Below, piece after piece: positions 49,601 through 61,600 of a stretch of DNA of 64,000 nt. Source of the DNA: Enoplolaimus lenunculus (Eukaryota > Nematoda > Enoplea > Enoplida > Thoracostomopsidae); NCBI GenBank assembly GCA_030248215.1, contig JASANG010003544.1:1-64000 (forward strand), written 5' to 3'. The position numbers and the translations under genes are program-made. Position 1 is the stretch's first letter; each line of letters opens with the position of its first letter. The notes under the pieces are model-generated. The model was not told where the DNA came from. It worked only from the letters and a program-made list of their open reading frames with translations, and searched no databases.

Positions 49601-52600
49601 TTATTTAGGTTTAGGTTTAGGAATATGCTTATACTACTGTTACGGCCGTCAAAATAAATATTGGCTGTAATTTTTCCATCGAGAGATCAACCAGAAAAAC
49701 ACAGCATCTTTCAACTGAAGGACCTGGTTTAATTTCCATTTCATTTTTGGGTTTTTTTTGGTTAAATCCAAGCTTCACAAAGATTTATATTTTTAATTTA
49801 TTTTCAAACGCTCATTGGACGTTTGTAAATTTTGATAATATTGATTTGATTCGATAGACACGAGGCTGCTATCATTTTACGGTCAGTGCGTTTCAACGAT
49901 TGGCTGAAGTCATAAAAAAACATAATATATCGAGCTTAGTGGCTAGGCCCCACCCAAGTAAATGACAGAGAGTCGGGAAATGATATACGATGAAACACTG
50001 GGGCGTTTTTTTTCGTCGTCCAATAGCGTTCGAATGCAAATGTGATTGGTGGGGACAGATACCGAAAAGTACAGCTGAAATATTGGTTGTTGAAATATAA
50101 TTGGCGAATCGTTAACATTAATTAAAATAAATTACCGTATACATCTTTACTATCAAAAAGGTTTTTAGAATTAAGGTGGGGGGCTATATTGTGATTTTCA
50201 GTACAGCCTCCCATCGGTTTTGCGGAGTCGTTTTAAGCCTGGTTTATGGCACTGGTGTATCTTTTACAGTTTTGTTAGACGTATTTGGCGTTTGTTTTTG
50301 GTTTCAGTTATTATTGCTTTAGATGATTGGGTATCTATTTGTTGTTGGTTCAAATTTTGGGCAATGTAAAAACAGGGGCGGAACAGTATTATAAGCATAT
50401 TCCTAAGACTAAGTCTAAGGTTAAGCCTAAGCCTAAAGCTAAGCGTAAGAATGAGCATATTCCTAAAGGCTAAGCCTAAACCTAAACCAAGCAAAAAATC
50501 AGTCTAAAACTTAAGCGTACTCTATTGCAGTCTCACAGAAAAACGTTTCGTCCCTGATCTTTACATGGGCCCAAATTTTTAACGGACTGTACACTACGCT
50601 GTAAATTTTAGTGAGTTGATTTTAACTCAGAATGAGTTAAACCACTCAGTCTGAGTTAAGACTATCAGAACTCATAAATCTGAGTTGATTCAACACATTC
50701 TGATTTAATGAATCATCTCCCCCGGAATCAACTCAACTCAGAGTGAGAATCGACTCAATTCAGAGTGAGAATCGACTCAATTCAGAGTGAGTTAAAGCTT
50801 ACTGTTATTAACTCAGAAAAAACTACCAGTTCCTTTGAGTTGATTAATTAATTCATTGGAATTTACAGTATAGACGCACAGAAAAAATTGTCTTTTATTT
50901 AAGAAACAGCGTTTGAAATTTCGTAGATTTGTATTTTACTACGAGTCCCAAGCCTTAAACTAATTTCTTTGCTTAGGCTTAAGTATTAGCTTATACTTAC
51001 TCCTAGGCTTTGTTTTAGGTTTAGACTTAATACGTTTAAGAATATGCCTATATTACTGTTACGGCCTTGTACTGTACATTCGCCGAAATTTCGGACATTT
51101 GTGTTTTTGTACAAGTTCCTGACATATATGTATTAAATTTGAAACATTAAAATTTGAAAATTTTCAGAAATATGTGTCTTAAAATTCTGTCATATGGAAG
51201 TTGGAATTTTGAAGCCCGGACTGCGTTTATTTTAAATTTAGGAAGCTAAAGCTCAAACAAATGTCCCAAATTGAAAATCAAAAGTACATCTAAAGGCGTA
51301 AAACTTGGGAAAAGACTCAGCTTAACTCAAATTACGCTTAAACTTGCATTAATATTTGTATATATTTTCAATAATTAAAACCGGGTCGACTAGTTAACAT
51401 ATGTTAAAATTAGAAAATCTATTCTTAGAAATAAGACAACTCTCTGAATTATAGCTTGTTTTACACTTCAAAAAACGGAGTCTAATTGACTGCCTCCGAC
51501 ATAGGATCCTACGGGATTACACAAACTTAGTCAAATTCGACTCAAATTCGACTCACTTAGCCGCATATTTGACTAAGACAGAGTCGAATTTGGCTCATTT
51601 TATGTAATACCAAAAAGCCTATTTCGGAAAGAGTCAGTTTGACTCACCATTTTTTGCAGTGTACTTGATGATGATTATTTATACTAAATAAGTTTGGCTG
51701 TTCATATTACACGGCCAATTTAAAGAACAGGGGTGAAACAGTAGGTATTCTAATCATACTCCTAAGCCTAATCCTAAGCCTAAGCCTAAGCCTAAGCTTA
51801 AGCCAAGCAAAAGTAATTAGTCTAAAGCTTAAGCTTAATTCTATTGCAGTCCCACGGAAAAACGTTCCACCCTTGATCTTTTACATGGGCCATAATATTA
51901 CATTTAGAGAAATTATATTAATAATGTCATCATTTATTACAATGGTATCAGCGATTCAGTCGAATCGATGTGAATCTTTGCTCAAAACTGAAAAACGATT
52001 CAAAGTCAGTTGAATTGCTTGAGCAGATCAATGGTTGAAATGTAAAATCATTGGACGGTGGTGCACTACCCGCTAAACCAAAACCGACAATACTTGACCT
52101 GCTCAACTTCAGGGCCGTAGCCAACTCGCCTTACTAGGGTGACGGCTAAAATTTTTCAGGAAGGCATACTCGGGTTTTTGATGACTATACAAGCAAGGTT
52201 GAAAATTTTCTAGGGAGAGGCAAAATTCATTCATGGGGGTGCTGACCCCTCCCCTGTTCTGGTTACGGGCCCGCTCAATTTGCCAAATATGACAAAATTG
52301 GTTAAAATTTGTTTGAAAATCTAATATATATTCCTGAACTGCAAAAAATGGAGAGTAAAATTGACTCTTTCCGAAATAGGCTTTTCTAGACTTACACAAA
52401 CTGAGTCAAAATTCGACTCCGCCAGTGCCAAATTCGACATACTGAGTCCCACAGTGAGTCGAATTATGACTTTGGCGGAGTCGAATTTTCACTCAGTTTG
52501 TGTAGTCTGGAGAAGCCTATTTCGAAAACAGTCAATTTGACTCGACATTTTTATGCAGTGTGTAATCAAGGGCGCATACAAAGGGAAGATTAAAATTCGA

Positions 52601-55600
52601 GTATATTTTCATCAAATTATTATGTAAAGACTCAAAATAGGAACTTATACAGGCTGCAGCATAAAACTTGCATTTGGCTGTTGTTATTCCACTCAAAATA
52701 ACATCCTGATTATATGAGTCATGTTTGACTCAGTGCATGAGTCATGTTTCTGCAAGAAATGGTGAGTCAAATTGACTCTCTCCGAAATAGGCTTTTCCTG
52801 ACTAAACAAACTGAGTTAAAATTCGACTCCGCCAGAGTCAAATTGAGTCGAACTTGACTCTGGCGGAGTCAAATTTTGACTCAGTTTGTATTCAGTTTGT
52901 ATAATCTAGGAAAAGCCTATTTCGGAGAGCGTCAATTTGACTCATCATTTTTTGCAACGCAGTTTCTTAAGTGCAAACGGTCTGTAGTTTTCAGCTGATC
53001 TTAGGTAAGCGAGCACTTGTTTTGCGTCGGTGCAGCGGTCGCTTTTGACGGCAGTTAATTACTATAGTCTATGAAAGCGCCTGTTCCGTACTGTTATCTG
53101 TTGTGTTCATTAATGCTTCAAATTTTATTATTTCAATTTTGAAAATTAATTTTTTTAAAAATTACATTTTATTTTTAATTTTAAAATTTTATTTTGAAAT
53201 TTATAAATTTCATTTTTCAAATTACTACATTTTATTTTTTAATGTTGAAATTTTATTTTTGAAATTTAAAAATTTCATTTTTTAAATGACAGCATTCTAT
53301 TTTTTAATGTTTACATTTTATTTTTGAAATTTAAAAATTCCATTTTTTAAATGACAACATTCTATTTTTTAATGTTTACATTTTATTTTTGAAATTTAAA
53401 AATTTCATTTTTTAAATGACAGCATTCTATTTTTTAATGTTTACATTTTATTTTTGAAATTTAAAAATTCCATTTTTTAAATGACAACATTCTATTTTTT
53501 AATGTACATTTTATTTAAAAATTTCAATTTTTAAATGACAACATTCTATTTTTTAATGTTTACATTTTATTTTTGAAATTTAAAAATTTCATTTTTTAAA
53601 TGACAACATTCTATTTTTTAATGTTTACATTTTATTTTTGAAATTTAAAAATTCCATTTTTTAAATGACAACATTCTATTTTTTAATGTTTACATTTTAT
53701 TTTTGAAATTTAAAAATTTCATTTTTTAAATGACAACATTCTATTTTTTAATGTTTACATTTTATTTTTGAAATTTAAAAATTTCATTTTTTAAATTACT
53801 ACATTTTATTTTTTAATGTTTAAATTTTATTTTTGAAATTTAAAAATTTCATTTTTCGTATTTAAAAATTAAAGTTTATAAATTTTAAACATTAAATTTT
53901 TTTAATTTTAACCCTTGCGCGTTTCAGAAATTCATCGAACTCGACGGTCTGCGATTAATTTTCGACGCGCTGGAAACAGTTGCCGCATCTCCAGTGTCTC
54001 CAAAACATCGATGTCCAAGTCAAGCCGGATCCGCTGGACAGCGCTCAAAGGCTGCCGCGGCATCTGGTTCACAACGGACCCTTACTCTGGGGGCAATCAG
54101 TCAAAATCCAAATTTTGAGCTGTTAGACGTTTGCGATCGAATTCAGTGTTTGAATGCAATTCGTGCACTTTCACAATCGCAATTTGCACTTGAATATGTT
54201 GTTAAACGCCGCAGTGTTCACGTTGAACAATTAGTGAAATGTAAGCCTAAAGTTTGCCATAAAAATTGCTTTTTTGGGCTCTGAGTATGAATAAATTTGT
54301 TTTCAAAAAGATCGGACAATGTTACTTAAAGGGACGTAACCGTAGAGTTAAGCGTGTTCCTAAGCCTAAGCCCAACCCTAAACGTTGCAGAATTGAGTTC
54401 CTAAGCCTAAGCCTAAGCCTAAGCCTAAGCAAAAAATAGGTAATCTAGTATCTAAACCTACTTTTTTACGGACCCACCAGAGACCTGAACGCCCCTTAAC
54501 GTAACATTATCCCAAAAGTTTGGTAATTTTTTACAAATAAAATCATTCCACGCAGCAGGCGGAGTTGATTCAAATGCAGCCAATGTTTTCACGCCCGAGT
54601 CACAGTATAATTGCTTTGGCATTCGTTTGAAAAATATTGCAATAATTTTTGTTTTCATTTTAGTATTTCCATCGCCATCATTAGCTGTCAACGAGTCGCT
54701 GTGTTCGTTGTTTGTTGCGCTGGTTCGCTTCAATCAAAACGGTTACAATATGTTTCAATCGATCTTGCTCCGAATTAAGGTTCGTTATAACTTTATTTAT
54801 TTTTCCAAATTAATTTCTTCAATTTTGTAGTAAATAATTTACAATTTTCTTCACACGCATACTTTGAATTCCAATGCGTTGATTAATCAACTCTCAGATT
54901 GCGAGTTATAAATTCTATTGCAGTGAAACATTCACTTTGAATTGAGTTGATTTCAACTGAGTAATTAGTTAACTCATACTGAGTTGATTCAACTCATTCA
55001 AAGTTTTAACTTACTTGAATTTATAGTGAAGTGCTGGCAAGTTTTAGTAACCTTGGACAAATTCTAGGAATTTTCTCTGATAAATTATTTGTTGCCAACA
55101 AATAAATATGATAATTGAATCCCATACAGTCCATGCCTCCGTTCGTATAAAGACTGGGACGCTTAGGCTTCATATGCTTAAGCTCTTAAGCTAAGGATTA
55201 CACTGTAAAGTCCAATGAGTTGATTAACCAATTCAGCTAACGAGTTAGTTATTTCTGAATTAAAATCAGTAAACATTAACTCATTCAGAGTTGAGTTGAT
55301 TCTCACTCTGAGTTGCGTTGACTCTGGGTGAGTTGATTAATCAGTTCAGAATGAATCGAATCAATTCAAAATTTTAAGTATTGATAGTCCTAACTGAGTG
55401 ATTCAAATCAATTTGAATTAAAATCAACTCACTAAAATTTACAGTGTACATTTAGGCCTTAGAATATATATAAGTTTGGGCTCAATTTTAGGCTTAAGCT
55501 TAGTGTTAGGCTTTTATACATTGGCTAAAATGTCAAGAATCGTGAAATTTAACAATTTTATTAAAATTTTGGTTTACTCTTAGACCAAGAAAGAGACCAA

Positions 55601-58600
55601 CCGCGACGAATGAGTTTATTTCACTTATAAGTCTGAGTTACAATACTCAGCACTAACTGGTAAAACTGTGTAATTTGATCTGATTGCTATCTTTGTTAAA
55701 TATAATACCGATGATAAAAGTGATTAACACCCGTTGGCTGGCTTTTATTTCGTTTTTGTTTAATGATTTTAAAATTTTTAAATATATTTTGCAAAATTAT
55801 AACATAAATTTTAACGATTTACGTTAGGTATCATGACCAATGTATAGAACAGGGCCGTAACAGTAGTTCAATACATTCCTAAAGGCTATATGTAAGTGCA
55901 AAAAATAGTCTAAAGCTTAAGCTTACTCTGTTGCAGTACCGCGTAAAAATGCGTTCCGCCCCTAATCTTCAATACATGAGCGACGTATTTACTGTTATTG
56001 ACGATAAATTTTCATTACAGAAATGAAAAAGTTTTTGAACGTAAAAAGTAAATTAAATTTTAAGCTAAAACGAGTCGTTTGAAGCCTTACTATTGGACGT
56101 TCGGCTGTGCATCACCCCCAACATTTTTAAAACTAAACGGGCGGGACAGTATTATAACCATTTTTCTAAGCCTAAGCCTAAGCCCAAGCCTAAGCCAAGC
56201 AAAAAATAGTCTAAAGCTTAAGCTTACTGTATTGCAGTCCCACAGAAAAACGTTCCGCCCCTCATCTTTACATGGGCCATTATTTCAAATGTTAAAATGT
56301 TCGTGAAGCTAAAATGAAGTCTTGGATCGTTGCATACATGTAAAGATGCGGTTCGGAACGTATTTATGTGGAGCTATACTATAAGTCCGTATTATTAGGG
56401 TTTAGGGACGCTATCCGCTTATGGACTCTTATTAGGGATACGGACTTTTATTGATTGGGACTCAAAATGGGGACCCCTCTTATTTCCCCCTCTTATTCGG
56501 GCCAGTACAGTAGTACCATATTACCAGCTGGAGTTGGTGATAGATCTTATAACTTTCGAACCAGGGGGCCATAGAATAAACGTAAGCTTCAGACTAATTT
56601 TTTTTTACTTTGGCATAGGCTTAGAAATACACTACTGTTACGACTATTGCATTGCTAACACTGCATCGACTGTCTTAACCGATATTCGATTAAGTGTTGT
56701 TGTAAAAAATAATAAATTTTAAGAATGTGTATGTTTAAAGACTTCAAATCACAATGTCATGTTGATCCACTACGTTCAGCATCGTTTTGAGTATTTTTAT
56801 GCTTTTTGTTCAATTTTTCAAATAAATTTAAAAACAGATACAAGCATACATTTGTAGTTAAAAAACATTAAAGAAAAATGAAAAAAATGAATCCGTTCAG
56901 GTGGTTGGGCCAATGTAAAGAACACGGGCAGAACAGTATTATAAGCATATTCCTAAGCCTGAGCCTAACCGTAAGCGTAAGAATGACCATATTCCTAAGC
57001 CTAAGCTTAAGCCTAAGCGTAAGAATGGCCATATTCCTAAGCCTAAGCCTAAGCGTAAGAATGACCCTATTCCTAAGTCTAAGCCTAAGCCTAAGCCAAA
57101 GCGTAAGAATGACCATATTTCTAAGCCTAAGCCTAAGCCATGCGAAAAAATTAATCTAAAGCTTAAGCTTACTCTATTGCAGTCCCACAGAAAAACGTTC
57201 CGCCCCTGATCTTTAGATGGTCCAAAAAATGAATCTGTTCCAAGGGTGCAAGAACGGTGATACTCAGATGACGAACGGCGTCCATGATTTTTGCGTTGAT
57301 TCGAACGGATGGAAATTTTGTTCATATTTCAGTCTGGAAAATTCGTAATTTTGAATTATTTTTGTGATTTCTAAAATTTCACTCTTTCATTTGTAAACAG
57401 TTTTTTATTTTCATTGGTGATGTTTCAGTACTGTGGAGGTGTTGATTCCCCGAAACTCTCAGAAGAAGTTAACCCTGGCATGTTTAGCGACTTCCAATTG
57501 AATTTAAGAAGGGCCCGTGTAGGGTTACAATTATGCTTAGGCTTATTCCAGAGTACGAACCGGAGGTCTGCTCCTCCGGCTCCAACTCTGGCAGAAAAGC
57601 ATCCTCCGGCTTCGGCTCCGGTAGAATTTTGCGCCGGAGGTTCCGGTAATTTCGGTAGTAAAATTTTGCATAATTTTGCAAAATTTATCTGTTTAAAGCG
57701 CGTTTCGTTTTGCTTTTGTCACAATTTTCAGGAAAAAAATTTCGAAATTTCACAGAAAATTAGCGTAAAACCAAACAGCTTAACAACATATTGCAGATAT
57801 TGGCAAAAATTAACTAATGAACCATCATTTTAACTACCTCTCTGGCAAAGTTTCGTTGCCCTCCGGCTCCGGTTCCGTCTCCGGTATATTTTACCTCCGG
57901 TTGCACCCTGGCTTATACTTAAGCCTTTTCAAAACTGTACGTTTTTGCACTATAATCTACAAGGTCATAACTTTTAAACCGTTGGTTCTGCAGCCATAAA
58001 TGTGGTATGCCCTTGAACTCAACTCTTCGAGCTCTATAGGTTGCGCCACTGTTCGTTATTTCCTGGGGGGTTCAGATTCCACACATTCGTCAGCTTTAGG
58101 CTTAGGCTTAGACTTATGCTTAAAATAGATTTTTGATTGCATACCGCTACAACGATCAATTTTCAATGTAGTATTTAATATTTTTCAGCTTCAGTTCTAT
58201 GATTGAATTTTTAATTGCTTAAACACTCGTATACTATGGTAATTTATCGCTAATATTTTTAATTTTTTTACATTTCTGTTTACTTTCAATTCTTGTCCTG
58301 TTTCGGTTTTTAAAGTTGGTAACATTGCATTACCAGCGATCTAAAAATTAACCAATAGGACCGTCTTTCCTAAACCAGAATTTTTTTCTGGCACCAGGAT
58401 GTACTGGTTTATAATATATTCGTTAAGATTTTGTCAATTTTATTTTAACAACCAGATAACGAACACTTCTTGCTTACGGTTACGACTTATGCTTTTTTGG
58501 CTTCGGATTAGGCTTAGGTGGAAGTTTCAGGTTTAGGTTTAGGCTTATAAGCTTTTTTCGAAACCTTAGCCTGAAGCCTAATCCTGAACCTAAGTCTTAG

Positions 58601-61600
58601 CTTAAGTCTGTAGTTTAGGAAGCGAACAAGAGCCTAAAAGTTCCAATACGTTGGTCGCCTTCAGGCTCTGGACCACCCATAAAATTTTTAGGTACGTCAC
58701 TACAAAAAACAACCGAGGCTACACCGCAAGGACCATGCATGACGTCACAGGTCCATTGCCTTTAGCAAAAATTTTTTGCAGGGGCGAATCTACTATATTT
58801 CAGTCAAAATCGAATATTCTACATAAACGAAATTACTCAAGGGCGGGCAGAGGGTAGCGAATACAGTGACACCCTATCGCATTCATTTTGTTGCAATTTC
58901 GCTAACAATAGACTGTTCTTTGATAACTTTGTTGTGAATTGTAAAATTTAAACAAACAGAAAAAAGTTTGAAAAAATGTTGTAAAATCACTTAATTTTAA
59001 AGATTTTAATACTTAAAACATCACTGTCTGCTTCAACAGCGGATGTGAATGAATGAAACTGAGCAAAGACGCTCTATAGTAGAAAGCAAACTCTAAGTTA
59101 AGCAGTACCATATAGAACCCTTCACTAAAATTTAGCTCCGGATGCGGTGGGTCTCGAACCCACGACGTACGGATTACCGGTCCGCTGCTCTGACCACTGA
59201 GCTGCGCAGCCATGCAAACTTTCGCTACAATGGTTCTATATACCGTGAGTTTGGTACTACAAGATACGTATACGAATACGCCGCGAAACCATCTGAGCTG
59301 GAGAGTGTCCCTCACATTTCCCAACCGATACCGCGAAATAATTCTAAGTTAAGCAGTACCATGGTTGCAATTGCAAGAATGGGAAGGTTGAAAGAGTTCG
59401 AGAGTCCTATTTTCCAAGTCAATAGAAGGCGTTTCTGACCTATTAGCATTAATATAAAATAGGTTTCATCTTATAAGAACGTGGTTAAATTTTGGCTAAA
59501 AATTAACAAACAGATTAATAAAACTATACTTTAAATATGATGTTTTCGAAACGTGATTATGGTAAAATTGGTCATGTTTCCAAGAAATGCAGTTATTTTG
59601 TTTGCGAGACAATCCACTGTTTTAAATTAAATTTAATAAAGTTTAAAAAAAGATTCTTCAAATTATACAAAGTAAGCTTAATTCCGATAGAAAGTGTACA
59701 AAACCCATTGTCACTTTGACTCACATTTAAAGTTTTTAAGCTTTGGGCTTAGGCTACTGTTTAGGCTTTGGTGTACTGTGTAGGCTTAGGCAAAGGTTAA
59801 AATAAAAGGCCTGGCCTCGACAAAGGCACGTTTAGTCCTACGCCTAGGTCTAAAGCGTAAATGGGCGGAGCTAACGTTCTGTACAACGAATCGTGGGTCG
59901 CATTTTAGGAATTCACATAAATATGTTACCTTAAAACATATACAACAGAAATGAAACTTTGGTTATCAGGCAAGCATAATACACTACCTGGTTCGAATCA
60001 TATACGTAATACAGTAAAGTGTATCGGTCTGCCGCACAGTAGAAATTTAATTTCTGGCGTAAGTTGGTTAAATTTTAATTTAAAAATTTCGGCCAATATA
60101 AAGAACAGGAGCGGAACAGTAATATAAGCATATTCCTAAAGCCTACGCCTAAGTCTAAGCATAAGCCTAAGCGTAAGAATGAGCATATTCCTAAGCATAA
60201 GCCTTAGCCTAAGCATAGGAAAAAATTAACCTAAAGCTGAAGCTTTATTGCAGTCCCACAGAAAAACGTTCCGCCCCTGATCCAAAAATTCAAATTGTTT
60301 TTCATATCGTAAATCGATGCGTAGTCCACGATAAAAGCAGTATAGGAAAAGGCAGCCTGCGTATTGCGAACGCTTAAAACTTGATTGCTTGTTTTGAAAT
60401 TTGTTTATTTTTGAAACGGACTTATACGGACGTTTGTTCCAAAAGCAATTTGATATCGGGGGTACAATTTTTGGAAATGCAATTTAAAATACTCTATCTC
60501 TACCAGGGTACAATCGGAGGTCTGCCTGCGGGCTACGGCTTCGGCAGAAAATCGATCTCCGGGTTCTGGTTCCGGTAGAATTTTTGCCGGAGATTCCGGC
60601 AATTCGGCAGTACAATTTTGCGTAATTTAGCAATATTTATCTGTTTAGCGCGTTTCGATATAATTTTGTCACGATTTTCACGAAAGAATTTGCGAAATTT
60701 CACAGAAACTTTGCGTAAAACCAAACAATTTAGCAGATACTGGCTAAAATTAACTAATTAACCATCATTTTTTATTACCGAATTTCGTCTCACCTCCGGC
60801 TCCGGTTAAAGTTTCGTTGACATCCGGGTCTGGTTTCGGTATTTTATTCTCCGGTTGCACCCTGCTGTCTACTAATTTTGCATTTGTTGACATTTCAGGG
60901 TTGTGCAAATTCAAGCTGCAAACATCAACTGATTGCCGATCAGTTAGCGTTTTCGGTACACGGGGGTCATCTTCGCTATCAGCTGACTCTGCTGCAATTA
61001 ATAAACGCAGTTCTTGACTGTGCCCCAAACGGTTCAGAACATCGAAGGATTCGTGACGAATTAATTGGTAAGCCAGGATGGGGGTGAGGTCAGTGAACGG
61101 ACGGGGTGGGGTCAGTGAACGGACGTGGTGAGGTCAGTGAACGAACGGGGGATGGCACTTTTGCCCTAACGAATATGGCGGGGGGCGGACGTTTCGAGTA
61201 ACAATCAAAATTGAATCGATTTTGTACTATTTTGAGGGGGGTTTCTGCCCATGGTAACCCCTCACATTTTGGCAGGATACTAAACAGAATGGGAATATAA
61301 CCCGTCCAAGCTTCCACACTAAAGTAATTCATTCGTGAGACAGCCAATAACGTCGATACAGCACTTTTGGAGTGTTTTCGAGTATGACACGGATGATTGC
61401 TTAAAGTGGGAGCTTTAATGGGTGACAGCCCCATCCGACAAATTTTCTTTTCAGGGGGCTGTGGGGGTAGCAGCACCCCTGAATGGGACAGTTGGATGCA
61501 TAAAGAATTCTTAGTTTCCCAATATCTCTGAATACGTGGGATGGAAACTTTTCAACTGCGAGGAGAAACTACAAAAGCGCCGGAGTAAAGTTTGTCCCAA

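Larger units (their letters stand above)
38379..53927 (+). other. 15.5-kb GC-AG intron of the INF2-like gene
   Basis: Donor GAG|GCAAGC, acceptor GTTTCAG. It is filled with at least twenty MITE copies, TA microsatellites and a terminal minisatellite. A missed small exon cannot be excluded. Confidence 0.65.

Noticed and set aside
56878-57325. Ser/Leu-rich and Leu/Gly-rich frames on both strands
   Set aside because: They are translations of TTAGGC-type hexamers, not proteins. Similar frames occur at 6582-6860, 50264-50494 and 63533-63803.
59140-59211. A working tRNA-Thr gene
   Set aside because: C at position 33, a mismatch in the acceptor stem, a GGT anticodon unusual in eukaryotes, and location in a dispersed repeat. 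Kept only as tRNA-like.
61090-61476. 128-codon minus-strand frame after the INF2-like exon 5
   Set aside because: It starts in a 25-bp tandem repeat and shows no domain or supporting splice context.
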